NCBI GenBank assembly: GCA_965220245.1
Contig: CBDCPI010000003.1
Coordinates: 31,879 to 95,878 of the forward strand
Direction of reading: 5' to 3'
Length of the DNA stretch: 64,000 bases
Source: CBDCPI01 sp965220245
GTDB taxonomy: Bacteria > Chloroflexota > Dehalococcoidia > Lucifugimonadales > UBA3495
Of this stretch, positions 42,360-50,270 are shown piece by piece (position 1 is the stretch's first letter; each line of letters starts with the position of its first letter). Made by a program: the position numbers and the translations under genes. The notes beneath the pieces are model-generated. The model saw only the letters and a program-made list of their open reading frames with translations. It did not search any database and was not told the DNA's origin.

Positions 42360-43364
42360 TCACCACTCGGAGCGGGCCGGACGTTCCATCAGCTCGCCGG
42401 CGGCCTCTTGGGCGGGGAGCCCTTCAAATAGCACCCGGTAGGTGACTTCCGCTATCGGCATCTCGACGCCTAGACGTTTGGCCATTTCCAAGGCGGCGGT
42501 GGTGGTGTTCACGCCTTCGGCGACGTTGTCCATGGACTCCCGGATCTCCGTCCAAGTGCGCCCCAACGCCAACTGCTTCCCAACATAGTGATTGCGGCTG
42601 AGAGGGCTGCTGCAAGTGGCAATCAGGTCACCCAGCCCGGCCAGTCCAGCGAAGGTTAGAGGTTGGGCTCCCGCCGCGACACCCAAGCGGGTAATCTCGG
42701 CCAAGCCCCGCGTGATGAAGGCGGACTTGGCATTGTCGCCGGCCTCTATGCCGTCGGCAAAACCGGCCCCCAAGGCGATGATGTTTTTCAAAGCCCCGCC
42801 CAACTCTACGCCGATTACGTCGTCACTAGTGTAGACCCGGAAATTGGCCGACATCAAGACCGACTGGGCTTTCTCCGCGTTCTCGACGTTCCGGCTGGCA
42901 ATTACGGTGGAACAGGGCTTGCCCTGAATGATCTCACGGGCCAGGTTGGGGCCGGAAAGGGCGCAGATGGCAGCGTGGAGTTGTTTGGGCAACTCTTGTT
43001 CCAAGACCTGGCTCATTCGTTCTCCGCCGGGGCGCTCCAGACCCTTGGTGGCGCTGAGAACGATAGTCCCGGGGGATAGGTAGTCTCTGACGCTCTGGAT
43101 GTTGCTCCGGAGCTGATGCGACGGCACCGCAAGGATAACCAGCGTCGCCGAAGCCATCGCTTCCTGGGCTCTGCTTACGACCTTCAGCGTTTCGGGAAAG
43201 GGCGCGTCGGGGAGGAAGCGATCGTGACGCCGCCGGGAATTTAACTCGTTGGCCTCGACCTCGGTGCGGGCCAAAAGGTTTACGGTGACGTTATTGCGCC
43301 CGAGGAGGATGCCTAGGGTAGTGCCCCAAGTGGTGGCGCCGACTATGGCAACCTTGGCGGTCAC
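42360..43364 (-). CDS. gpsA: Glycerol-3-phosphate dehydrogenase [NAD(P)+]
   Basis: A 334-residue enzyme that reduces dihydroxyacetone phosphate to sn-glycerol 3-phosphate for phospholipids. The cofactor loop VAIVGATTWGTTLGILLGRN is a slight variant of GxGxxGxxL. SATKGLERPGGERMSQVLEQ, SGPNLAREIIQGKP and the catalytic Lys in VELGGALKNIIALGAGFADG are all conserved. It follows plsY on the same strand by 48 bases, and both act in the first steps of lipid synthesis. Confidence 0.94.
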   Translation of the reverse strand: MTAKVAIVGATTWGTTLGILLGRNNVTVNLLARTEVEANELNSRRRHDRFLPDAPFPETLKVVSRAQEAMASATLVILAVPSHQLRSNIQSVRDYLSPGTIVLSATKGLERPGGERMSQVLEQELPKQLHAAICALSGPNLAREIIQGKPCSTVIASRNVENAEKAQSVLMSANFRVYTSDDVIGVELGGALKNIIALGAGFADGIEAGDNAKSAFITRGLAEITRLGVAAGAQPLTFAGLAGLGDLIATCSSPLSRNHYVGKQLALGRTWTEIRESMDNVAEGVNTTTAALEMAKRLGVEMPIAEVTYRVLFEGLPAQEAAGELMERPARSEW

Positions 43365-43412
43365 TCGTTGCCCTCTGCGGTAGCGTTCCGGTAAAGGGAC
43401 CGAGCGTGTCGG

Positions 43413-44132
43413 CTAGACGACGGGTTGAGCGGGCTGGCCCAAACGTCTCTCGGTGCCTTGGCGGATCCGCCGGATATTGTCGCGGTGTTGCCACAGTATT
43501 ATGGCCGAGCCGATGAAAGCGTACAAGGTGTAGACGCTGGAGTAGACTCCGGCGAGGCTCAACGCCGCCATGGATACGCAAGCCACTCCCACCCCTACCA
43601 CGGAACCCAGAGACAGAATACGGCTGGACAGGGTAATCGGAATAAAGGCGAAAGCGGCCAGTCCGGCCGCGATAGGGGCCATTACCGACAGCCCCCCCAG
43701 ACCGGTGGCGATGCCCCGGCCCCCCTTGAATTGCAGGAATACCGGCCAATTGTGACCGGCCAATACTGCCAGGCCGGTTGCTACTTCACCGGCAGTGGTT
43801 CCAATCACCGCCCTAGCCAGCAACACGGCCAAGATTCCTTTGCCCAAGTCCAGTGCCAACACCAGCGCCGCCACCTTGCCGCCGCCGGTGCGCAACACGT
43901 TGGACATGCCGGTCCGCCCGCTGCCGTAGTCTCGAATGTCCACCCCGCGCCGCCACCGCAGCAGCATGTAGCCCCAAGGCACCGAGCCTAGCAAATAGGC
44001 CACAGCCATTACCGCCGGGTATTGGGCTATATCCGCCTCGTTCTCCATGGTCAAGAACACCGCCACCATCGAGGCGGTGACCAAGGGCAGCACCGTTAGG
44101 CTGAACAAGAGGGGAGGTAGGGGACGGTTCAT
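43413..44132 (-). CDS. plsY: Acyl phosphate:glycerol-3-phosphate acyltransferase
   Basis: A 239-residue integral membrane enzyme that adds an acyl group from acyl phosphate to glycerol 3-phosphate. The three PlsY motifs are visible: YLLGSVPWGYMLLRWRRGVD, GHNWPVFLQFKGGRGIATGL, and the third near GSAIILWQHRDNIRRIRQGT. Several membrane helices are evident. About 35 residues are added ahead of the usual start. Its first codon overlaps the der stop by 4 bases, and gpsA, which makes its substrate, follows. Confidence 0.93.
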   Translation of the reverse strand: MNRPLPPLLFSLTVLPLVTASMVAVFLTMENEADIAQYPAVMAVAYLLGSVPWGYMLLRWRRGVDIRDYGSGRTGMSNVLRTGGGKVAALVLALDLGKGILAVLLARAVIGTTAGEVATGLAVLAGHNWPVFLQFKGGRGIATGLGGLSVMAPIAAGLAAFAFIPITLSSRILSLGSVVGVGVACVSMAALSLAGVYSSVYTLYAFIGSAIILWQHRDNIRRIRQGTERRLGQPAQPVV

Positions 44133-45508
44133 TGCTTCTTAAAGACTAATCTCAGATGGGTGCGGTCGAACCCGAAAGTGTCCCTCAGCCGGTTTTCCAG
44201 GTAGCGCTGGTAGGAAAAGTGTACCAGTTCGGGGCTATCCACGGTGAATAGAAAGGTTGGCGGGTTTACGTCAACTTGGCGTAAGCGGCTGATGTGAAGC
44301 CGGTCTCGCCGTCTCCGGCCTTTGCCGACGGGGGGAGCGTGGCTGGCTAGGGCGTCGGCCAGCAAGTACTGTAGCTCCCGGGACGGTATGATGCGCAACC
44401 TTTCCCGCCACAGTTCCAAGGCCATTTGCATCACGTCGCCGATGCCCTCGCCTTCCAGTGCCGAGGTGAAGCAGATGGGGACGTAGGACATGAAGTGCAG
44501 GCGCTCCTGCACCCGGGCCATGGCCCGTTGCCGGGCTCCCCAACCGGCATTCTCCACCAAGTCCCATTTGTTGACCACCACGATCAGGCCGCGGCAAACG
44601 TCCCAGGCCAGCCCGGCGATGTGAGCGTCTTGCGCCGTGGCCAACTCGGTGGCATCCACTACCAGCAACGTTATATCGCACCGGTTGACGGCGCTGACCG
44701 CCCGGATGACGCTGTACTTCTCGATGCCCCGCTGTACTTGCCCCGGCCGACGGATCCCGGCGGTGTCGATGAGGGTTACCTCTTGGTCCCCGTAGGCCAT
44801 GCCGGTGTCAAGGGCGTCCCTGGTGGTCCCGGCCACCTGGCTGACGATGGACCGTTCCTGCCCCAGGATGGCGTTGAGCAACATGGACTTGCCCACGTTG
44901 GTTCGCCCGACAATAGCGAGTTTCAACTCGGTGGGGGTCGATGGTCGCGTGGGGAGCGAAGGCGCTTCTTCGTTGTACTCTGGGGTGTCCGGGTCCTCCA
45001 GGATGTCCGGAGGCGGCCAATAGGAGACTACTTCGTCCATCAAGCGGTATACGCCGTAGTTGTGGTAGGCGCTAATCGGGAAGGGCTCGCCCAAGCCTAG
45101 CTGGTAAAACTCGGGGATAGTTAATTCCCGGGACTCGTTGTCGACTTTGTTGACTGCCAGGATTACCGGCTTTTGGGCGCGGCGCAGCCGTTCCGCTGCC
45201 TCGTGGTCGGCTGGGGTGAGGCCGTCGATGACGTCGGCCATGAACACGATAACGTCGGCGGCCTCCATGGCCATTTCCGATTGTTCTTGGACCTTTTGCC
45301 TGATGCTGCCCTCGGGGTCCGACTCCAACCCTCCGGTGTCGATCAGGAGGAACTCGTGGTCATCCCACTGGGCGTTGGCTATCAACCGGTCGCGGGTCGT
45401 ACCGGCTACCTCAGATACTATGGCATGGCGGTGTCCCAGTACCCGGTTAAACAGGGAAGACTTACCAACGTTGGGACGGCCGACGACCGCGACGATGGGT
45501 GGAGGCAA
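44129..45508 (-). CDS. der: Ribosome-assembly GTPase Der (EngA)
   Basis: A 459-residue protein with two tandem GTPase domains, needed for 50S subunit assembly. The first has GRPNVGKSSLFNRVLG, DTGG and NKVD; the second GRTNVGKSMLLNAILGQ, DTAG and NKWD. The C-terminal KH-like domain ends FDRTHLRLVFKKQ. Length is typical. The gene lies between argF (27 bases upstream) and plsY (4-base overlap), forming an argF-der-plsY-gpsA unit. Confidence 0.97.
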   Translation of the reverse strand: MPPPIVAVVGRPNVGKSSLFNRVLGHRHAIVSEVAGTTRDRLIANAQWDDHEFLLIDTGGLESDPEGSIRQKVQEQSEMAMEAADVIVFMADVIDGLTPADHEAAERLRRAQKPVILAVNKVDNESRELTIPEFYQLGLGEPFPISAYHNYGVYRLMDEVVSYWPPPDILEDPDTPEYNEEAPSLPTRPSTPTELKLAIVGRTNVGKSMLLNAILGQERSIVSQVAGTTRDALDTGMAYGDQEVTLIDTAGIRRPGQVQRGIEKYSVIRAVSAVNRCDITLLVVDATELATAQDAHIAGLAWDVCRGLIVVVNKWDLVENAGWGARQRAMARVQERLHFMSYVPICFTSALEGEGIGDVMQMALELWRERLRIIPSRELQYLLADALASHAPPVGKGRRRRDRLHISRLRQVDVNPPTFLFTVDSPELVHFSYQRYLENRLRDTFGFDRTHLRLVFKKQ

Positions 45509-45535
45509 AGCAACGCTCCGAGACTGTCTAAGGGG

Positions 45536-46438
45536 TTAGCCCAGAATAAACTCGAGCAAGGCCATCTGGGCATACAGCCGGTTGTGGGCTTGTTGGTAGG
45601 CAACCGATTGGGGGTGTTCCAGCATCCCCGGCGGGACTTCTTCCCCGTAATGGGCCGGCATGTCGTGCATGAAGATGGCGCCGGGCTTGGCTTTGGCCAA
45701 CAAGGAAGCGTCCACCGTGTAGCCTTCGAAAGCCTGGCGGCGCTGGGCGGCTTCGGTTTCCTGCCCCATGCTGGTCCACACGTCGGTATACACCACGTCA
45801 GCGCCCCTCACCGCCTTCGAGGGGTCGATCAAGGCTGACACCGGCCCCGGCCGCTGACGGGCCAACTCTAGCGTTTCGCCGTCCAGATTATACCCTTCGG
45901 GCGCGGCGATGGCGAAACTCCCTCCCACCGACGAAAGACCCAAGCACAAGCTGCGGGCTACGTTGTTGCCGTCGCCGATGAAGGTCAACTTCACCCCATC
46001 CAGATGGCCCACGTGCTCCTTGATGGTCTGTAGGTCGGCTAGGGTCTGGCACGGGTGCTCCCAGTCGGATAGCGCGTTAATAACCGGAACGCTGCCGTAC
46101 TCGGCCAACTCAACCAAGTGCTGGTGGGAAAATACCCTAGCCACGATGCAGTCCACGTAACCGGAGAGGACCCGGGCAACGTCGGAGACCGGCTCGCGGG
46201 AGCCCAAGCCCACCTCTTCCTGGCCCAAGTACAAGGAATATCCACCCAGTTGGTGGACCCCCACTTGGAAGCTAGTGCGCGTCCGGAGCGAAGGTTTTTC
46301 AAACAGAAGCGCAACGCTTCTATTGCGGAGAGCGCTGCTGGGCCCGTCCGACTTTAATTCTATGGCCCGGCGTATAATGTGTAGAGTCTCGTCCGGGCTC
46401 AAGTCGGTGATGGATAATAGGTCTCGTTTGCTCGGCAT
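45536..46438 (-). CDS. argF: Ornithine carbamoyltransferase, atypical active-site loop
   Basis: A 300-residue transcarbamylase that makes citrulline from ornithine and carbamoyl phosphate. The phosphate loop is SLRTRTSFQVG (usual form STRTRTS), with the second signature DWEHPCQTLADLQT and DVWTSMGQE of the ornithine site. The normally conserved HCLP loop reads FMHDMPAHYGEEV, so the Cys that contacts ornithine is replaced by Asp. This may alter substrate. The start MPSKRDLLSI is supported by AGGAAG; an ATG ten codons earlier has less support. Confidence 0.88.
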   Translation of the reverse strand: MPSKRDLLSITDLSPDETLHIIRRAIELKSDGPSSALRNRSVALLFEKPSLRTRTSFQVGVHQLGGYSLYLGQEEVGLGSREPVSDVARVLSGYVDCIVARVFSHQHLVELAEYGSVPVINALSDWEHPCQTLADLQTIKEHVGHLDGVKLTFIGDGNNVARSLCLGLSSVGGSFAIAAPEGYNLDGETLELARQRPGPVSALIDPSKAVRGADVVYTDVWTSMGQETEAAQRRQAFEGYTVDASLLAKAKPGAIFMHDMPAHYGEEVPPGMLEHPQSVAYQQAHNRLYAQMALLEFILG

Positions 46439-46597
46439 ATCATTCAGCTTCCTGACGAGGTGCATGATATATCAAACCCTTGGGGCCTTCAAGGTAACAG
46501 GTGGACGAGTAACTGTTCAGACTTCGGGAGTCAAATTTGCCGGGAGCCACATCCGTTGTTCGAGTGATAGTCCTTTTACGGCATTCCGCAGCCCAAC

Positions 46598-47691
46598 GGC
46601 TTTGTTGAATGAATGGGAGGTAGTGTTAAGCTGGAGGCATGAAGCGAACACCGCAAGCCTCCAAAGCTCGTCCCAAGAAACGCACCACCACCAGGAAATC
46701 CCAGTATCGGATACGTAACTGGCATGACTACGGCATGACTACAACGAAAGCCTGGTCCAGCGGGGTTCAATAACCCTATGGACCAGCGAAGAGGATATTG
46801 GGGCCTGGAAGCCCGGCGGCCCCCGAAAGCGCGGTGGGCAGTTTCAGTATTCCGGTGGAGCAATCCAGTGTCTGTTGATGGTGCGCAGCGTCTTCCACTT
46901 GACCCTGAGGGCTGCCGAAGGGTTTCTCCGGTCCGTGTTTCACTTGCTGGAGTGGGATTTGCCGGTGCCGGACTATACCACCCTCTGCAAGCGCGCCAAG
47001 CGCCTGGGGGTTTCCTTGCTCAGGAAAGCTGCCGGGCCCTTGCACCTGGTACTGGACAGCACCGGGTTGAAAGTCTTTGGGGAGGGAGAATGGAAGGTGC
47101 GTCAGCATGGCTATACCAAACGGCGCACCTGGAGGAAGCTCCATCTAAGCGTGGACAGTGAAACCCAGGAGATCCAGGCCGTGGTACTGAGCGAGGCCAG
47201 CCTGGACGATGCGGGAGCGGTGCCCGAACTTCTGGACCAGAGCACCGAGTCAGTGGAGCAGGTGGGTGGCGATGGGGCCTACGACAAAAGGAAGGTATAT
47301 GAGGGCTGCGCTGTCAGAGGTGTCAGGCGGGTAGCAATTCCACCTCGAAAGGATGCCCGTATCTGGCAGCATGGGAACTGTGCCGCCCCGCCCCTGGTGC
47401 GGGACGAGAACCTGAGAAGGATTCGGAAGGTAGGACGTAAGCGGTGGAAACAAGAGTCGGGCTATCATCGGCGTTCCCTGGCCGAGACTGCCATGTTTCG
47501 GTTCAAGACCATCTTTGGTTCCTATCTTCAGGCCAGGAAGTTACCGCAGCAGAAGGTGGAAGCCAAGGTAAAGTGTGCCGCTTTGAATCGGATGACCCAC
47601 TTGGGAATGCCGGATAGCTATCGAGTAGCATAGCTCGATTCAAAGGGTGTCGGGACATTTCATGTGCTGCCAATATTCATGCAACAAAGCC
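46598..47691 (+). mobile_element. IS5-family (IS903-type) insertion sequence, copy 2
   Basis: A 1094-bp copy with the same ends as copy 1 (GGCTTTGTTGAATGAAT at 46598). It has an exact 9-bp duplication, CAGCCCAAC, at 46589-46597 and 47692-47700. It is 11 bp longer than copy 1 because of an internal tandem duplication that ruins its transposase. It inserted inside a MITE. Confidence 0.95.
46639..47633 (+). pseudogene. IS903-type transposase, broken by an 11-bp duplication
   Basis: The gene starts like copy 1 (MKRTPQASKARPKKRTTTRK) but GGCATGACTAC is present twice, at 46721-46731 and 46732-46742. The reading frame shifts and stops soon after. An in-frame remainder from 46875 to 47633 still encodes the DDE core (LHLVLDSTGLKVFGEGEW, VGGDGAYDKRKVYEG). 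Only the N-terminal part is lost from that remainder. It is probably inactive but can be mobilised by the intact copy. Confidence 0.92.
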
Positions 47692-47926
47692 CAGCCCAAC
47701 CGTCATTCCCGCGCAGGCGGGAATCCAGAAATGCCAGGGAAAAGGAACCCTTCGACAAGCTCAGGACAGGCGTGCTGGTTGCAAACGCTCCTGGATTCCG
47801 GCTCAAGGCCGGAATGACGGGTTAAGTGGCCGGGGTGAAGTATTAAGTCTGAACAGTTACCCCGGCGAATGTTATGATGAAGCAGCTAGAGTAATGCACA
47901 TCAACCCTTAGCGGAGGCGACGCTGT

Positions 47927-48280
47927 ATGGCTGGCACAAGAATACTCCCCGGTCTTAGTGGTGAACGGCAGACGCTGGTCTGCGAACACAACGTCGCTCC
48001 CCACGTGAGCAAGTTCAGCACTCCCTCGATGATTCTGTTGATGGAGCAAGCCTCCATGAATGCTGTGGACAGCTTATTGGAGGAGAACCAGACTTCGGTT
48101 GGCTTCGAGGTAAACATCCGGCATTTGGCGCCGGCCGACATTGGCGCTACCGTCACCGCTAGGGCCGAGCTTACCGGTGTGGACCGCAACCGGCTGACTT
48201 TTCGTGTCGAAGCTTTCGAAAGGGACCGCAAGCTGGGCGAAGGGACTCATCGCCGCGCCATAATCAACCGGGCTGGCTAG
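47927..48280 (+). CDS. FlK-like hotdog thioesterase
   Basis: A 117-residue hotdog-fold thioesterase related to fluoroacetyl-CoA thioesterase FlK. TRILPGLSGERQTLVCEHNV, then FSTPSMILLMEQASMNAVDS and VGFEVNIRHLAPADIGATVT follow the family, with Thr, Glu and His residues in the same places as the FlK active site (T42, E50, H76). It would cleave acyl-CoA thioesters. GGAGG precedes the start. The MITE end lies 67 bases upstream and may have replaced older regulatory sequence. Confidence 0.82.
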   Translation: MAGTRILPGLSGERQTLVCEHNVAPHVSKFSTPSMILLMEQASMNAVDSLLEENQTSVGFEVNIRHLAPADIGATVTARAELTGVDRNRLTFRVEAFERDRKLGEGTHRRAIINRAG

Positions 48281-48312
48281 GATTGGCGCCACGACAGATA
48301 ACTGCAACGAGT

Positions 48313-48473
48313 CAGGGCCTTTTCATTCTCATTCTGAGCCTCCTCTCTGTCATTCCGAGCAGAGCGAGGAATCTAAAATTCTTGCTGGGACCAATTTCGC
48401 CTTTCCAGAGGGATTTTAGACCCCTCACTGCGTTCGGGGTGACTGCGTTCGGGGTAACAATGAAAAGGCCCTG
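48313..48473. mobile_element. 161-bp MITE with 15-bp ends and a 10-bp duplication
   Basis: CAGGGCCTTTTCATT at 48313-48327 is exactly inverted at 48459-48473. The element is flanked by the direct repeat TGCAACGAGT at 48303-48312 and 48474-48483. The inside holds palindromic sequence, CATTCCGAGCAGAGCGAGG and its partner CCCTCACTGCGTTCGGGGTG. It fills most of the gap ahead of the pentapeptide-TIR gene and carries no gene. Confidence 0.82.
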
Positions 48474-48653
48474 TGCAACGAGTAACCGATAGTTAACTGG
48501 CGGTGGCGGGCTATGCTAAAATTTTGAGGACTCAGGACGCAAATGTGCTCGTGGCTGGTTGGCCGCTGGGCTGACCGGTTTTTCGGGCGTTGCTGTCCAA
48601 GTTCTTATCGAAAACAATCTGACCGAGACAATAATTGTTCTGGAGTAGCTGAT

Positions 48654-49931
48654 ATGGCGAACATGGAGCATGTCCAGTTGGCAAGGAGGGGCCGGGATAC
48701 TGTGGCCCGCTGGCGAGAGGAGCACCCCAACGAGATCCTGGATTTGAACGCCGCTTACATGAGCTATGCCCGGATGCCCCAAGCCAACCTGAGCGGCGCC
48801 GACCTGCGCAACTCGGACTTGACGGGCGCAATGCTGCAACGGGCCAATCTTTCCGGTTGTTACCTTAACCCGGCCCACATGTATCACGCCAACTTGATTC
48901 AAGCCGACTTGAGCCGGGCCCTGATGAACGGCGCCAATTTGCGCGGCGCTAACTTCACTGGCGCCAACCTCACTGGAGTGGACCTGGACCGCGCCACCCT
49001 GTCCGACGCCAACCTCACCGGGGCCGATTTATCGGGGGCCAACTTGGCGCGAGTTAACTTGGCTGGCGCCAACTTGACCGACGCTAATTTGACCGGCGCC
49101 AACCTTAACCGGGCCATATTGACTCGTACCAATTTGACCAACGCTACTCTCGGTGGGGCCGACTTCTACGAAGCGGTATTCCACAACTCGGTGCTCACCG
49201 GCTCCGATTTTTCCGGCAGTATTGTCGGCTACACCGTATTCCAGAATTGCGATGTCAGCGAGTCCCAAGGCTTGGACCAAGTGCGCCATGATGCGCCCAG
49301 CACCATCGGTGTCGATACTCTGTACCGCTCCGGAGGCAATATTTCCGCCGAGTTTTTACACGGCGCCGGAGTTGCCGACTCTCTGATCGAGTTTCAGGCC
49401 GCCATCCAAGGGACGCCGACGATTCAAGGCGACTGTTTTATTTCCTGCTCGGCCAAAGACCACGCTTTCGCCCGGGAACTTCAGTCGGAGCTGAGGTCCC
49501 GGAGCGTTCGCTGTTGGTTGTTCCCCGAGGATGCCCGGGGCAGCGCCTTGGTAGACCGGCGCAGCACCTCGGACCAAGAGGAGGTGGAACGGTGGGTTAG
49601 GGCCTACGACAAACTGGTGGTAGTCTGTTCTCAAGCCGCGCTCGACAGCGAGACGGTCCGCAACGACATTAACGGCGCCAAGGATGCTCAGTTCAGCCGC
49701 GACCAGTGGGTGTTGTACTTGGTGGCGCCCGACGAAACGGTGGTCCAGCCCAGGGGCCGAGGTCTGGCCCGAAACCTGAACGATGAGCACGTGGTCTTTG
49801 ATTTGAGGGACCAGGGTTCGGAGAGTTACCTAGAGTCGCTGGACCGTTTGGCGGGAAATCTCAAGGAGACCCAGGCCGCTTCAGCCGGCCGGCCAGTGAT
49901 TCAGGTCAGTGGAGACCCCAACCAGTTATAG
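48654..49931 (+). CDS. Pentapeptide-repeat protein with a C-terminal TIR-like domain
   Basis: A 425-residue fusion. Residues about 35-200 are pentapeptide repeats A(N/D)LxG, such as ANLSGADLRNSDLTGAMLQR and GANLRGANFTGANLTGVDLD, folding as a right-handed beta-helix. A linker follows, then from about residue 260 a TIR-like domain: CFISCSAKDHAFARELQSEL, VRCWLFPEDARGSAL and DKLVVVCSQAALDSETVRND. The usual W-x-x-E of active TIR NADases is replaced by SETVRND, so enzymatic activity is uncertain. The ATG at 48654 is preferred; upstream sequence in frame is not conserved-looking. It may be a signalling or defence protein. Confidence 0.82.
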   Translation: MANMEHVQLARRGRDTVARWREEHPNEILDLNAAYMSYARMPQANLSGADLRNSDLTGAMLQRANLSGCYLNPAHMYHANLIQADLSRALMNGANLRGANFTGANLTGVDLDRATLSDANLTGADLSGANLARVNLAGANLTDANLTGANLNRAILTRTNLTNATLGGADFYEAVFHNSVLTGSDFSGSIVGYTVFQNCDVSESQGLDQVRHDAPSTIGVDTLYRSGGNISAEFLHGAGVADSLIEFQAAIQGTPTIQGDCFISCSAKDHAFARELQSELRSRSVRCWLFPEDARGSALVDRRSTSDQEEVERWVRAYDKLVVVCSQAALDSETVRNDINGAKDAQFSRDQWVLYLVAPDETVVQPRGRGLARNLNDEHVVFDLRDQGSESYLESLDRLAGNLKETQAASAGRPVIQVSGDPNQL

Positions 49932-49972
49932 ACCGCCCCGTCGCTCTGTCGGCGGTACTTTAAGAGGGTGTT

Positions 49973-50169
49973 AAACCGATTGCAGCCCATCTCTTCGACA
50001 GGCTCAGGACAGGCCCTGTCATTCCGAACGAAGTGAGGAATCTAAAATGCTTGGCAGCAGCAACGCCTAAGTAAGGCAAGGAGTTTAGACCCTTCGCGGA
50101 GTTTATCTTGAGCGCAGCCGAAAGGCTCAGGGTGACAGGTGACCGGTTGCGAGGACTTATTAGACACCC
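49973..50169. repeat. Imperfect palindromic repeat remnant
   Basis: GGGTGTTAAA near 49973 and its approximate inverse TTATTAGACACCC near 50157-50169 frame an element containing CATTCCGAACGAAGTGAGG and CAGCCGAAAGGCTCAGGGTG, pieces shared with other intergenic repeats in the window. Non-coding. Confidence 0.5.
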
Positions 50170-50179
50170 GCTAAGGCAT

Positions 50180-50211
50180 AAAAAGGACCCGCTACTGAGC
50201 GGGTCCTTTTT
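50180..50211 (-). terminator. Intrinsic terminator of the first RdhA-like gene
   Basis: AAAAAGGACCCGCT and its exact complement AGCGGGTCCTTTTT enclose a 4-base loop. It works in both directions by sequence; the nearest gene end is that of the minus-strand RdhA-like gene at 50271. Confidence 0.85.
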
Positions 50212-50270
50212 ATGGTTCCTAGACCGGGTAGGAGAAGCACCCCGCCCGGACTGTGGGATGGACGCGGCTA

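Larger units (their letters stand above)
46509..47860. mobile_element. MITE with TAACTGTTCAGA ends, carrying IS copy 2
   Basis: Terminal inverted repeats GTAACTGTTCAGAC (46509) and GTCTGAACAGTTAC (ending 47860) bound an element that without the inserted IS903-type copy would be about 250 bp. Its inner sequence matches the uninterrupted element at 56257-56528 on both sides of the IS, including CCGTCATTCCCGCGCAGGCG and CCCTTCGACAAGCTCAGGAC. The terminal TA suggests TA target use. No coding sequence of its own. Confidence 0.88.
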
